A stretch of 37,814 bases of DNA, from contig CANBUA010000007.1 in NCBI GenBank assembly GCA_947372535.1, positions 1 through 37,814 of the forward strand. The letters run 5' to 3'. The notes beneath the pieces were generated by a model. The model did no database searches. It was not told where the DNA came from and was given only the letters and a program-made list of their open reading frames with translations. Shown piece after piece: positions 22,152-31,261 of the stretch (positions are counted from its first letter, which is position 1; each line of letters starts with the position of its first letter). The DNA comes from Burkholderiales bacterium (lineage in GTDB: Bacteria > Pseudomonadota > Gammaproteobacteria > Burkholderiales > Burkholderiaceae). The position numbers and the translations under genes were made by a program.

Positions 22152-24194
22152 TCAGGCGGCAGTGCCGGCGGCCGGCGGATCGGCGTCGGTCACGTCGATG
22201 GCCAGGGTCAGCGGCCCTGCATTGTCCAGCACCTCGGACTCGTCCTCGGGTTCTGGTTCTCCCTGAGGCGCGGCTTCCACATGCTCGTCCAGGCGCACCA
22301 GCAGGCTGGCGTGCAGGTCCAGCGTCAACTCGTCGATGCCGGTGATGCGCACGCGAACCTTGGCGTTGCGCGGCAGGTTTTCGCAGCCGATGGCCTTGAA
22401 GACCAGCGGCAGGGTGTCGGCGCGGACCAAGCCATTCATCATCACGGCGCAATCGAGCTCGGTGATGCCCTGCTGTTGCAGGTATTTGAGCGTCCAGTAG
22501 CGCTCCAGGCTGGACTGGAAGCCGTTGTAGGCGCTGTAGGCCGCGTCGAAATTGGAGATGATGGAGAACAGGTCGGCATCGCGCGGCTTGAAGGGCGCGA
22601 CCAGGGCGGCGGTGTTGCCGTGACGGGCGCAGGCGATGATCTGCCACTGGTTGACCAGGTCGACATAACGGCGCAGCGGCGAGGTGGCCCAGGTGTATTG
22701 CGCCACGCCCATGCCGGCGTGCGGCTGGGCCTTGGTGCCCATGCGCACCTTGATGCCCGGTTGCAAGCTGGCCTGGCTGCGGTAGATGCCGGGCACGCCG
22801 CAATCGTGGAGCCAGCCGCCCCAGGTGCTGTTGGCCAGGATCATGGCCTCGGCCACGATCAGGTCCAGCGGCGAGCCGCGCTGGCGCGTGCCGATGATGA
22901 CCTGCTCTTGTCCAACGGGCTCGACGCCGTCTTCCTTGCCTTCGAGCTTGAAGGTGTAGTCGGGGCGGTTGAAGTTCTCGGGCTTGCCGCGCACCACTTC
23001 GCGCTGGGCTTTGAGGGCTTTGGCCAGGCGGAAGGCAAAGGCCAGTTCCGGCGCGAAGGCATAGTCCGCCGAGGCCTCGCCAATCAGGCTGGCCTCGGTC
23101 ACGACGCTATCGAGCTTGTCGTGGCGCAGGTTGGCCGCGATGGGCACGCGTTCCAGCTTAGTCTCCGAGCCCTTGCGCTCCAGGGTGGCCTCGTCGTAGG
23201 TCACGTACAGCGAAACGGCGGGGCACTCGCGCCCTTCCATCAGGGTGTAGCGCTGCACCACCTCGTCGGGCAGCATGGTCAGCTTGTGGCCGGGCATGTA
23301 GACCGTGGACATGCGCGCGCGCGCCACCGCGTCGACGGACGCACCGGGCGCAATGGCCAAGCCGGGCGCGGCGATGTGGATGCCGTAGGTGACGGTGCCG
23401 GTGCCCAGGCCCTGCACGGACAGGGCATCGTCGATTTCCGTGGTGCTGGAGTCGTCGATGGAAAAGGCTTGCACGGGCGCCAAGGGCAGCTCGTCCTTGA
23501 TGGGCGGCGCGTCCATGGCCGGGAAGCCCGCGCCCTTGGGGAAGTGCTCGAACAAGAAGCGCCGCCAGTGGAAATGGTAGGGGCTGTCGATGGCGCCGGC
23601 GTCTTTGAGCAGGTCCAGCGGTGCGCGCTGGGTGGCCTTGGCTGCATCGACCACGGCCTTGTACTCGGCGCCGTTCTTGTCGGGCTTGAACAGGATCTTG
23701 TAGAGCTGCTCGCGGATGGCGGGCGGGCAGGTGCCTGCGGCCAAGTCCTTGGCCCATTGCTCGATTTGCTCGGCGACTTGTTTCTTGCGCTCGATGGCGA
23801 CCAGGGCCTGCTTGAGGATGTCCTCGGGCGCCTTGCGGAAGCGGCCCTTGCCACGGCGGTGGAAATAGTGCGGCGTCTCGAACAAGCGCATGAGCATGGC
23901 CGCCTGCTGCACGGCGGTGCTGCCGTTGCCGAAGTACTCGGTGGCGATGTCTTCGAAGCCGAAGTCTTCTTCCGGGGCGACTTCCCAGACCAGGTCGAGG
24001 TCGATTTCGGCGGCGGCCACGGGGGCCTGGGCCATCAGCTCGGCGGGCGAGGGCTTGGAGAACTTGATCAGCACGTTGGCCGATTTGGCCTTCACGCGCT
24101 TGCCCGAATCCAGCTCGATCTGCATCGAACTGTCGGCTTCGGACATCACGCGGCCAGCCTGGAATTTACCGGCGTCGTCAAAAAGGGCAAACAT
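22152..24194 (-). CDS. RNB-family (RNase II/R-like) exoribonuclease
   Basis: This 680-residue hydrolytic 3'-5' exoribonuclease contains the RNB catalytic motif FSIDDSSTTEIDDALSV (244-260) with its cluster of metal-binding aspartates, plus GIHIAAPGLAI, the MSTVYMPGHKLTMLP region and a C-terminal S1-like segment (GCENLPRNAKVRVRITGIDELTLDLHASLL). The N-terminal cold-shock-type region is weak and unlike RNase R. The tail is acidic, with alternating Glu, Asp and Pro. It would degrade structured or damaged RNA. No clear Shine-Dalgarno site precedes the ATG at 24194; the conserved MFALFDDAGKFQAGRV start supports it. Confidence 0.93.
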   Translation of the reverse strand: MFALFDDAGKFQAGRVMSEADSSMQIELDSGKRVKAKSANVLIKFSKPSPAELMAQAPVAAAEIDLDLVWEVAPEEDFGFEDIATEYFGNGSTAVQQAAMLMRLFETPHYFHRRGKGRFRKAPEDILKQALVAIERKKQVAEQIEQWAKDLAAGTCPPAIREQLYKILFKPDKNGAEYKAVVDAAKATQRAPLDLLKDAGAIDSPYHFHWRRFLFEHFPKGAGFPAMDAPPIKDELPLAPVQAFSIDDSSTTEIDDALSVQGLGTGTVTYGIHIAAPGLAIAPGASVDAVARARMSTVYMPGHKLTMLPDEVVQRYTLMEGRECPAVSLYVTYDEATLERKGSETKLERVPIAANLRHDKLDSVVTEASLIGEASADYAFAPELAFAFRLAKALKAQREVVRGKPENFNRPDYTFKLEGKEDGVEPVGQEQVIIGTRQRGSPLDLIVAEAMILANSTWGGWLHDCGVPGIYRSQASLQPGIKVRMGTKAQPHAGMGVAQYTWATSPLRRYVDLVNQWQIIACARHGNTAALVAPFKPRDADLFSIISNFDAAYSAYNGFQSSLERYWTLKYLQQQGITELDCAVMMNGLVRADTLPLVFKAIGCENLPRNAKVRVRITGIDELTLDLHASLLVRLDEHVEAAPQGEPEPEDESEVLDNAGPLTLAIDVTDADPPAAGTAA

Positions 24195-24413
24195 CGAACA
24201 AGAGGCTCATGTGGACATCAGGGCGCTGATTGTCCCATTTTGGCGCGTGGGCGGGAAATGGCTGGTTGGCATGCATCCAACCACTGCTCCGGGCCGTGGT
24301 CCACCAGCGGTTGGGCGGTGCCCATGTCGAGCGCTCTTCGTTAACCCTGATGTACCGGTCAAGGGGCTTTTTTATACTGTTTCAGGTTGGTATTCATTCA
24401 TCAGGGAGCATTC

Positions 24414-25169
24414 ATGTACAAATTGACCCATGCCCGGGCCGCTGTGGCCTGTCTCATTCTTTCTGCCGTAGGGGCCGCGCGGGCGGACTTGGCGCCCATT
24501 GCCAGTACGCCGGAAAACGACGTATTGGATGCCCATACCGGTTTGGCCTGGATCAAGACGGCCACTTTGCAGCAAGGCCTGGACCTTGGCTACCGTCTGG
24601 CCACCACCAGCGAAGCCAAGGCCCTGGCTTACACGGCTACCCGTGTCGACGATGGTGTTTTCGCATTGGGCATCGATCAATCGAACTCAGTCAGGGCCAA
24701 TGACTATCTGTCTTTTGCCAACGTCGTGTCCATCGGCCATGTGGCGGGGCCTGCCGACCAGGTTTCGCTGGCCGGGTACACATTCAGCACCAGCACATCC
24801 ATCACGGTGCCCAGCCCGCACCTGGATCCGGTCACCCAGACCATGGTGTACCCGCCCTCGTCCACCTCGACGACCACCAGTAACCGCATGCTGGTGGGTG
24901 AACTGCCTTTGTTCGCCGACCTTGCCCATTCAGGCGTAGCCAGCAGTCGTTTCCTGAACAGCGATGGCACCTACGGTGAAGGCTGTCTGGCGGGGGGGTG
25001 CTATCCCGGCAACACCTTGTGGGACGGCGTCCTGGGTCCGGCCAATTCGGAGGCGGCCGTCGGGTTCTTCATGGTCAAGTCGGGCACCGTGCCGGAGCCT
25101 GCCAATGTGCTGATGTGGGCGCTGGGCCTGCTTGGCGTGAGTGCTGCGGCATGGCGCCGCCGGCCTTGA
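24414..25169 (+). CDS. PEP-CTERM sorting-domain exported protein
   Basis: This 251-residue protein has a signal peptide (ending near ARAD) and a C-terminal PEP-CTERM sorting signal: VPEPANVLMWALGLLGV followed by a hydrophobic helix and the basic RRRP end. Such proteins are processed by an exosortase and released to the surface or matrix together with exopolysaccharide. The middle (NDVLDAHTGLAWIKTA, YRLATTSEAKAL) resembles a recurrent PEP-CTERM protein type; its function is unknown. AGGGA precedes the ATG at 24414. A TATACT at 24373-24378 is a possible -10 but has no good -35. No exosortase gene is in the window; the EpsA-like regulator at 35989 fits this system. Confidence 0.88.
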   Translation: MYKLTHARAAVACLILSAVGAARADLAPIASTPENDVLDAHTGLAWIKTATLQQGLDLGYRLATTSEAKALAYTATRVDDGVFALGIDQSNSVRANDYLSFANVVSIGHVAGPADQVSLAGYTFSTSTSITVPSPHLDPVTQTMVYPPSSTSTTTSNRMLVGELPLFADLAHSGVASSRFLNSDGTYGEGCLAGGCYPGNTLWDGVLGPANSEAAVGFFMVKSGTVPEPANVLMWALGLLGVSAAAWRRRP

Positions 25170-25202
25170 AGTTGTGTCTGGCGCCAAGCATGGGGGCGGT
25201 GC

Positions 25203-25829
25203 TCAAGGTGATTCGAGTGAGTCCAGCCCCAGCCACCGCAGCAAAACCGGCAGGTGCTGATCGAAATCGCTGACGGCGTGATCGCTGCCTTCGAGCAGCG
25301 TGAGCGCCACACCCAGGTCCTGGGGCGCGTAGTGGGCCACCATCTCCTGCCAATCCAGCACCTCGTCACCTTGGGCGATCAAGGCGAAGTAGCGAGTTGG
25401 GCGTGTGATGGGATGGGGTTCGATCGCCTTCAGTTCATCCACGAACTCGGCGCGGAAAAAGAAGCGGTCCTGCGGATCATGAAAAGCGTGCTGCTCGCCA
25501 ATGTAGCGGGCCAGGTCCCGCGCCGGGGCCACGGCCGGGTTGATCACCACGGCGCGGCAGCCGTATTTCTCGGCCACCACGGTGGCGTAGAAGCCACCCA
25601 GCGAGGAGCCGATCACGGCCATGGTGTCGTGCGGCCAGTCGTCCACGATGGCATCGATGTCGGCCATGGCCTCGGTGGGCGAGGGCGGCAGTTGCGGGCA
25701 GGCCCAGGTGATGTCCAGGCCGGCGGCGCGCCACCGCTCGACCTCTGTGGCCATGCGATGGGCCTTGGCCGATCTGGGCGAGGAGCGAAAGCCGTGCAGG
25801 TAGAGCAGGTGGGTGGGTGCGACGGTCAT
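25203..25829 (-). CDS. YqiA/UPF0227-type alpha/beta-hydrolase esterase
   Basis: This 208-residue serine hydrolase has the N-terminal LLYLHGFRSSPRSAKA (oxyanion region), the nucleophile elbow IGSSLGGFYAT with Ser in GSSLGG, an acid in ALIAQGDEVLDW and the C-terminal His in GSDHAVSDFD. This catalytic set and length match the YqiA esterase family of palmitoyl/acyl-CoA-type hydrolases; the natural substrate is unknown. The start at 25829 overlaps the stop of the upstream lipoprotein gene in ATGA, so the two are translationally coupled. A longer frame to 26252 overlaps that gene and is rejected. Confidence 0.88.
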   Translation of the reverse strand: MTVAPTHLLYLHGFRSSPRSAKAHRMATEVERWRAAGLDITWACPQLPPSPTEAMADIDAIVDDWPHDTMAVIGSSLGGFYATVVAEKYGCRAVVINPAVAPARDLARYIGEQHAFHDPQDRFFFRAEFVDELKAIEPHPITRPTRYFALIAQGDEVLDWQEMVAHYAPQDLGVALTLLEGSDHAVSDFDQHLPVLLRWLGLDSLESP

Positions 25830-26503
25830 GGGGCAGTGGGCTGGAGGGTGTCGGCCACGGTCAGCACGTTGTGGGAGGCGATGTCCACATAGCTGTCCAT
25901 GTCGGCCGTGAGGCAGATCATGTGGAGGATCACGCGGTCGGCAGCGAGCTCCCTGGGGTGCGAGATATCGGCCATTCTCATGGTCACGAGGCTGGCCACC
26001 TGGGTGGGGCCGCTTTGGCGTGCCCACTGGATGCGCCAGGTCTCCTGCCAGCCGTTCAGGCCGGCCATCTTGACGGCTTTGGCATTTTCGACATCCATGC
26101 GCTCGATGGGGCGCCAGGGGCTGAGCGGGCGGTTGGGTTTGAACTCGAGTTTGGGGTTCTTGAAGTTTTGGCCTACTTGTCGAATGATCTGCCGCAGATC
26201 GGCAAAGCGCAGTGAGTGTTTTGGCGTCAAGCGCGTCCTGGCCAAAGCGCATCCGCCATCGAAACGATAACGCGGAGCGCTTTCGAACTTCATCAGCGGT
26301 TCCACGAACTGGCCCATGCTTTGGTTCAGGGCAGTGTCTTCAGGCTCCAACTGATGGTTTTGGAGAAAGTAGGCCGTGTCATCGGTGAATTCGGGGGGCA
26401 AGGTCCATTCAAAGCCGCCGTGACGGATGGCGGTGTTCTGGGCTGACTGGTGGGCGCACCCTGCGATGAGGAGCAGGAGTGGCAGGAAAAAACGGCAGGT
26501 CAT
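25826..26503 (-). CDS. Hypothetical lipoprotein
   Basis: This 225-residue protein has a short lipoprotein signal peptide with lipobox IAGC (Cys16). The mature part has no motif I can name; it contains FEWTLPPEFTDDTAYF and several Trp-rich strands (GWQETWRIQWARQSG) that suggest a compact beta-sheet domain. It is translationally coupled to the downstream esterase gene through an ATGA overlap, so the two products may act together in the envelope or be coregulated. The gene is divergent from the secretion operon starting at 26608, and the 104 bp between them must hold both promoters, but I see no convincing boxes. Confidence 0.75.
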   Translation of the reverse strand: MTCRFFLPLLLLIAGCAHQSAQNTAIRHGGFEWTLPPEFTDDTAYFLQNHQLEPEDTALNQSMGQFVEPLMKFESAPRYRFDGGCALARTRLTPKHSLRFADLRQIIRQVGQNFKNPKLEFKPNRPLSPWRPIERMDVENAKAVKMAGLNGWQETWRIQWARQSGPTQVASLVTMRMADISHPRELAADRVILHMICLTADMDSYVDIASHNVLTVADTLQPTAP

Positions 26504-26607
26504 GGCAAGGATTGATTGTTCATGGGCGGCGCTGGGTCAGCCTATTGTCGGGCCTGGCTGGGCGCTGTCACAAAGCTGTCAGCATGAGCCAATAGGATCA
26601 TGCCCAT

Positions 26608-27015
26608 ATGAAACGTGCGCATGGATTCACCCTGCTGGAATTGCTGGTGGTGCTGGTCATCATCGGGCTGTTGGCCGGGTATGTGGGGCCGCGCTTTTTC
26701 GCCCAGATCGGTAAATCCGAAGTGAAGACGGCAGCCGCCCAGATCGATGCCTTGAACAAGGCGCTGGATCAGTTCCGCCTGGACACAGGCCACTATCCGG
26801 CCACCGAACAGGGGCTCAACGCCCTGTGGGTCAAACCGGGCGACGAAACCCGCTGGTGGGGGCCTTACCTGCGCAAGGCGCCACCGAAAGACCCTTGGGG
26901 CCGCGAGTACCTCTACAAGGCGCCGGGCGACCACGGCGAGTACGACTTGTCCACCCTGGGCAAAGACGGCCGGGAGGGCGGCGATGGCGACAACCAAGAC
27001 GTCACCAGTTGGTGA
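26608..27015 (+). CDS. gspG: GspG-type major pseudopilin
   Basis: This 135-residue protein begins MKRAHG-FTLLELLVVLVIIGLLAGYVGP, a class III prepilin signal with cleavage after Gly6 and the conserved Glu at position 5 of the mature protein. The body has the GspG fold signatures LDQFRLDTGHYPATEQGL, APPKDPWGREYLYKAPG and the Ca-site loop YDLSTLGKDG. GspG builds the pseudopilus that pushes substrates through the secretin. It is the first gene of the secretion operon, preceded by TAGGA; the next gene follows after 10 bp. No prepilin peptidase gene is in the window. Confidence 0.94.
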   Translation: MKRAHGFTLLELLVVLVIIGLLAGYVGPRFFAQIGKSEVKTAAAQIDALNKALDQFRLDTGHYPATEQGLNALWVKPGDETRWWGPYLRKAPPKDPWGREYLYKAPGDHGEYDLSTLGKDGREGGDGDNQDVTSW

Positions 27016-27025
27016 ACGAGCGCCC

Positions 27026-28276
27026 ATGCCTGCCCGGATGACTCGATTCAGCGTTCGGCACATGGCCTTGGGCCACGTGGCCGTGCACGAGGTGATGGCC
27101 GCCAGCGCGAAGGCGGTGCCGGCTGCGTTGGCGGTGCAGTTGCAGGTGCCGGTCAAGGCGGGCGATGTGCTGGGCGCCACGGTGCTGGCGGTCGATGTGT
27201 CTGGCGCTACCTCAACCCCTGCATCGCCTGGTCATGCGGGTGGCCGGGCGCTGGACTTTCCTCGGCGCCTGTTCTGCCAGGAGTTGGCGGTTCTGCTGGA
27301 TGCCGGCATCCCTTTGCTTGAGGCCTTGCTGACCTTGCGAGAGAAAGAATCTTCGGCCCGTGTGGCCGGCGTGTTGAGCGAGATGGGCGAGTCCTTGCGC
27401 CATGGCCAAACCTTGGCGCAGGCGATGCGGGCGCATCCCTCAGCGTTTGGCGAGTTGCTGGTGGCCTCGGTCGAGGCGAGCAGCCGCACGGGGCACACAG
27501 CCACGGCTTTGCGTCAGCATGCGGCTTACCTGGCCTGGGTCCAGGGCCTGCGCGGGCAATTGATCAGCGCCATGATCTACCCGGCCATCCTGGTCTCGGC
27601 CAGTGTGCTGGTGATCGGTTTTCTGACGGTGTTCGTGGTGCCGCGCTTTGCCGACATTTATGAGGGCATGGGCGGTGAGCTGCCCTGGCTGTCGGGCGTG
27701 CTGCTGGGCTTTGGTCAATGGGTTGGCATGCATCCGGTCTGGGTGTTGGTGGGACTGGCAGGCTTGGTGTTTGGGGCCGTGCTGGCCTGGCGAAGTGCAC
27801 CGATTCGTTCTGCGCTGGCGGCCTGGGCATGGTCCTGGCCGGGGATTGGCGAACGGCTGCGCCTGGTTGAACTGGCGACCTTGTACCGAACGCTGGGGTT
27901 GCTCTTGCAGGCAGGCGTGCCAGTGGTGGCCGCCCTGGAAGCTGCCGGGCCGCTGGTGAGTCCATCCTTGCGCTTGGCTTTGGGCAGCGCTTGTGGCCGC
28001 GTCCGCGAAGGCGCCCGACTGTCTGACAGCCTGCTGGCGCAGACGCTGACCACGCCGGTTTCGCTGCGCATGATCCGCGTGGGCGAGCACTCAGGCGAGC
28101 TGGGCCCGATGCTGGAGCGCGCCGCGACCTTCTATGACGAAGAGATCGCTCGCTTCACCGATTGGGTGGGCCGCGTGATCAGCCCGGTGCTGATGCTGGT
28201 GATGGGCGTGCTGATCGGCGGCATCGTGGTGTTGATGTACTTGCCGATCTTTCAAGTGGCGGACCAGATCCAATGA
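27026..28276 (+). CDS. gspF: GspF-type inner-membrane platform protein
   Basis: This 416-residue protein has a non-conserved N-terminal region (about 1-85) and two T2SSF domains. The first starts at FCQELAVLLDAGIPLLEALLTL (about 88) and the second at LVELATLYRTLGLLLQAGVPVVAALEAAG (about 280). Three membrane segments are visible (AMIYPAILVSASVLVIGFLTVFVV; HPVWVLVGLAGLVFG; VLMLVMGVLIGGIVVLMYLPIF). It forms the inner-membrane platform on which the ATPase acts. The ATG at 27026 is preferred over a frame extension into gspG. Its TGA overlaps the gspE ATG in ATGA. Confidence 0.93.
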   Translation: MPARMTRFSVRHMALGHVAVHEVMAASAKAVPAALAVQLQVPVKAGDVLGATVLAVDVSGATSTPASPGHAGGRALDFPRRLFCQELAVLLDAGIPLLEALLTLREKESSARVAGVLSEMGESLRHGQTLAQAMRAHPSAFGELLVASVEASSRTGHTATALRQHAAYLAWVQGLRGQLISAMIYPAILVSASVLVIGFLTVFVVPRFADIYEGMGGELPWLSGVLLGFGQWVGMHPVWVLVGLAGLVFGAVLAWRSAPIRSALAAWAWSWPGIGERLRLVELATLYRTLGLLLQAGVPVVAALEAAGPLVSPSLRLALGSACGRVREGARLSDSLLAQTLTTPVSLRMIRVGEHSGELGPMLERAATFYDEEIARFTDWVGRVISPVLMLVMGVLIGGIVVLMYLPIFQVADQIQ

Positions 28277-29832
28277 GCAACGCGAGCGTCACGGATGTTG
28301 GGCCGGTACTGCGTGTCGATTGGACCGCCTGGCCGCTGGTGCAGGCACTCAGGCTGCGCGTGGTGGTCGGCCAGGACGAACGCGAACAATGGTGCGCCTG
28401 GACGCCCACGCCCGATGACGTGATGCTGCGTGAAGCGGTGGGGCGCCGGCTGCGGCATTCGCTGCGTTGGCGGTCGATCACGGCCGAGCAGTTGTCCAAG
28501 GTGCTGGCACAGGGTGAGTCGGTCTATGAGGCGCGCGATGCTTTGCAGTCTCAAGCCGCCGAGGTAGGGGGCGAGGCGGGCGCCGCCGTCCTGGTCCATG
28601 AGTTGTCGGTTGATGCCATCAACCGCCAGGGCAGTGCGCTGGTGAAGTTGCTGGACGCCACCTTGTTTGATGCACTCAAGGCCCAGGCGAGCGACTTGCA
28701 CCTGGAATCGACACCTGCGGGCATGACGATTCGCCATCGTCTCGATGGGGTGATGGTGGAGATGGGCGAAGTGACCTCGCGTGAAGTGGCCGAACAGTTG
28801 GTCTCGCGCCTGAAGGTGATGGCCGAGCTGGACATCGGCGAGCGCCGCCTGCCGCAAGATGGGCGCTTCAAGCTGCGGGTGCGGCTGGGCCAGGGTGCTG
28901 GCGAACAGGGCGTGCGCGAGGTGGATTTTCGCGTGTCCATCATGCCGTCCAGCCATGGCGAGGATGCCGTGCTGCGCATCCTGGACCGCTCGCGCCTGGC
29001 GGCCGATGCGTCGGCCATGACGCTCGAAGGCCTGGGCTTTGAGGAGGCCGATGCGACCGTGGTGCGCCGCCTGGCGGGCAAGCCTTACGGCATGCTGCTG
29101 GTGACCGGCCCGACCGGGAGCGGCAAGACCACCACGCTGTATGCCATCGTGCAGGAGATCAACGATGGCAGCGACAAGATCATCACCATCGAAGACCCGG
29201 TGGAATACCAGTTGGCCGGCGTCGTGCAGATCCCTGTCAACGACAAGAAGGGCCTGAGCTTTGCGCGTGGCCTGCGCAGCATCTTGCGCCATGACCCGGA
29301 CCGCGTGATGGTGGGCGAGATCCGTGATGCCGAGACCGCGCAGATCGCCTCGCAGGCCGCGCTGACGGGGCACTTGGTGCTGTCGACCATCCATGCCAAC
29401 AATGTGTTTGATGTGGTGGGGCGCTTCATGCACATGGGGGTCGACCTGTACAACATGGTCTCGGCCCTCAATGGTGTGGTGGCTCAGCGCTTGATGCGGC
29501 GCTTGTGTCCGCACTGCACCTTGCCCTGGCAACCGCAGGCCAGTGATTTGAAGGCGGCCATGCTGCCGTTGGACACGCATGGGCATTTCCATCGCGCTGT
29601 GGGTTGCCCGCAGTGCCGTGGCACAGGCTATCGGGGGCGCAAGGCCATTGCCGAGGTGCTGCTGATGGACGACACCTTGCGTGACCTGATCGTCACCAGG
29701 GCTTCGTTGATCAAGATCAAGGCCCATGCCCGGGCGAGTGGCACGCGCCTGTTGCGTGAATCCGGGCTGGCTTGTGTGCTGCGTGGCGAGTCCACGCTCG
29801 AAGAGCTCAACCGCGTGACGCTGGTGGAGTGA
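28273..29832 (+). CDS. gspE: GspE-type secretion ATPase
   Basis: This 519-residue traffic ATPase drives pseudopilus assembly. The N-terminal domain (about 1-125) is shorter and poorly conserved relative to GspE. The N2 domain begins at LLDATLFDALKAQASDLHLES. Walker A is GPTGSGKTTT (279-288); the Asp box SHGEDAVLRILDR, Walker B-like RHDPDRVMVGEIRDAETA (339-356) and His box GHLVLSTIHAN follow. The zinc-binding Cys pairs C412/C415 and C445/C448 (CPHC, CPQC) are present. Start and stop overlap the neighbouring genes (ATGA and TGATG), so it is translationally coupled to both. Confidence 0.95.
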   Translation: MSNASVTDVGPVLRVDWTAWPLVQALRLRVVVGQDEREQWCAWTPTPDDVMLREAVGRRLRHSLRWRSITAEQLSKVLAQGESVYEARDALQSQAAEVGGEAGAAVLVHELSVDAINRQGSALVKLLDATLFDALKAQASDLHLESTPAGMTIRHRLDGVMVEMGEVTSREVAEQLVSRLKVMAELDIGERRLPQDGRFKLRVRLGQGAGEQGVREVDFRVSIMPSSHGEDAVLRILDRSRLAADASAMTLEGLGFEEADATVVRRLAGKPYGMLLVTGPTGSGKTTTLYAIVQEINDGSDKIITIEDPVEYQLAGVVQIPVNDKKGLSFARGLRSILRHDPDRVMVGEIRDAETAQIASQAALTGHLVLSTIHANNVFDVVGRFMHMGVDLYNMVSALNGVVAQRLMRRLCPHCTLPWQPQASDLKAAMLPLDTHGHFHRAVGCPQCRGTGYRGRKAIAEVLLMDDTLRDLIVTRASLIKIKAHARASGTRLLRESGLACVLRGESTLEELNRVTLVE

Positions 29833-30599
29833 TGAGGCAGCATGTGACGTTGAGTCGATGGTGGCGACGGCCAAGTGCGGTGTTCTTGTCGCCCGGTGTT
29901 GTCGAGGTGTCTGAGGCGTTGACGCAGGTGGTGCCTTCGCATGCGCAGGCTTTGTTGCCCTGGCGGGACTGGTGCGAAGCGCATGCAGGACAGCGTTGCC
30001 TGGTCGGCCTGTCCAGCCAGTGGTTGCTCCATGCGGTGGTGCCGGTGGATCAGGCTATGTCGCGGGTTCAGGCTTTGGATGGCGCCTGGCAGCAATGGGT
30101 TCAGTACTTCGGCCTTGAGGCGCCGTCGGCCGCATCAGCATCAGCTTGGCGCGTGAGGGCCGTGAAAGTGGCGCAAGCCTGGCTGGTCACGGCCATGCCT
30201 CGCCAAATCGTTGCGGACGTGAAGACCGTGGCTGATGCCCATGGTGTGAGGGTGCTGTGGATGGGGCCGTGGTGGGCACGGGGCGTTCAGCGTTGGTGGC
30301 TGGCGCGGCCTGGGCAACGCGGGATCGTCTCGAATGATCGCCGTGTGTTGTTGATGCGTGAGCCGGGGTGGTGTGTGGGCCTGAGCCAGGTCGATGGCGG
30401 TCTGGCTGAATGGGGGGCTTGGCGAGATGACGATGGGGACGGCGATCCGCTGTCGGCTGTGTCATCGGGCCAGGTCCTTGAGGTGCGTGTCGGCACGGCA
30501 TCGACACTGGGCACCGGATCCCAGGCTGTCTTGTGGGATGACGTGTTCACCCGTGCCCTGCTTGAGGGCCAAGCGGCGCCCTGGACGGGTGCGGCATGA
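29832..30599 (+). CDS. Secretion-operon protein in the PilM/GspL position
   Basis: This 255-residue cytoplasmic protein has no signal peptide or clear membrane helix. It is very rich in Trp and Val. The segment CLVGLSSQWLLHAVVPVDQAMSRVQAL resembles the start of the actin-like domain of GspL/PilM, but no nucleotide-binding motif can be seen, so the similarity may be degenerate. Position between gspE and a PilN-like gene supports a role as the cytoplasmic adaptor of the inner-membrane complex. Its ATG overlaps the gspE stop (TGATG) and its own stop overlaps the next start (ATGA). The assignment is by position, not by a recognised domain. Confidence 0.7.
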   Translation: MRQHVTLSRWWRRPSAVFLSPGVVEVSEALTQVVPSHAQALLPWRDWCEAHAGQRCLVGLSSQWLLHAVVPVDQAMSRVQALDGAWQQWVQYFGLEAPSAASASAWRVRAVKVAQAWLVTAMPRQIVADVKTVADAHGVRVLWMGPWWARGVQRWWLARPGQRGIVSNDRRVLLMREPGWCVGLSQVDGGLAEWGAWRDDDGDGDPLSAVSSGQVLEVRVGTASTLGTGSQAVLWDDVFTRALLEGQAAPWTGAA

Positions 30600-31261
30600 A
30601 GGCATGGACGTCGACGGTGCTGACACGGTGGCGCGCCTCCGGCAACTGGGCCGACGACCTGGATTTTGGCGGCCCTCGCGCCAGGACCGCTTGGTGGGCC
30701 TGGCTGGTGCTGGGCCTGGGCGTTGCCACGGCGTTGAAGGTCAGCGATGAATTCGACCGGGTCCGCCTGGCGCTGGACGATGGCGAAGTGCAGATGAAAC
30801 GCTTGAACCGGGCTGAGCGCCAACGCCTGCTGGCGCAAGGCTTGTCCGTGCGTCAGGTTGCCGCTGCATCGTCAGAGAAATCGGCGCCGGCACTGTCTGG
30901 GCCGGCCTTGACCGATGCCATGACCATGAGCCTTCTGCTCGCTTATCCCTGGGGCCAGGTGCTGGCGCAACTTGAGTCGCAAGCGGCTGCTCATCAAGCG
31001 GTGATGATGAGCATGGGGGCTGATCTGGCTGGCCTGAACGATGCGGCTGCATCGCAGCCTGTGTGGCGTCTTCAAGCGGCGGTGCATGGCGATGGCGATG
31101 CCATGGCCTGGGCTTTCAGCCTGCCGCAAGGTCGCTTGCTGACGCGGGAGCGGCTGCCTCAGCCTTTCACGGGTTTGACCGGGGCCTATGAGTTCAAGGT
31201 CCAGGTGCAAATGACGCCCACGGCGCGCAGTCCATCGCCCACCCTGGCGGCCAAGTCATGA
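30596..31261 (+). CDS. Secretion-operon protein, PilN-like
   Basis: This 221-residue protein has a short cytoplasmic N-terminus (about 30 residues, with NWADDLDFG), a single membrane segment (TAWWAWLVLGLGVATALKV, 31-49), a coiled-coil-like stretch and a periplasmic domain. That layout is typical of PilN and of the C-terminal half of GspL. Conserved residues are few. It is translationally coupled to its neighbours by ATGA overlaps on both sides. I infer that it bridges the cytoplasmic adaptor to the PilO-like protein that follows. Confidence 0.7.
   Translation: MKAWTSTVLTRWRASGNWADDLDFGGPRARTAWWAWLVLGLGVATALKVSDEFDRVRLALDDGEVQMKRLNRAERQRLLAQGLSVRQVAAASSEKSAPALSGPALTDAMTMSLLLAYPWGQVLAQLESQAAAHQAVMMSMGADLAGLNDAAASQPVWRLQAAVHGDGDAMAWAFSLPQGRLLTRERLPQPFTGLTGAYEFKVQVQMTPTARSPSPTLAAKS

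Noticed and set aside
20379..24344. A plus-strand open frame of 1321 codons across aroE, the TonB-like gene and the RNB exoribonuclease gene
   Set aside because: It is antisense to three well-supported minus-strand genes, has Gly/Ala/His/Gln/Leu composition typical of a GC-rich shadow frame, and shows no domain or coherent start. Long antisense frames are expected at this GC content.
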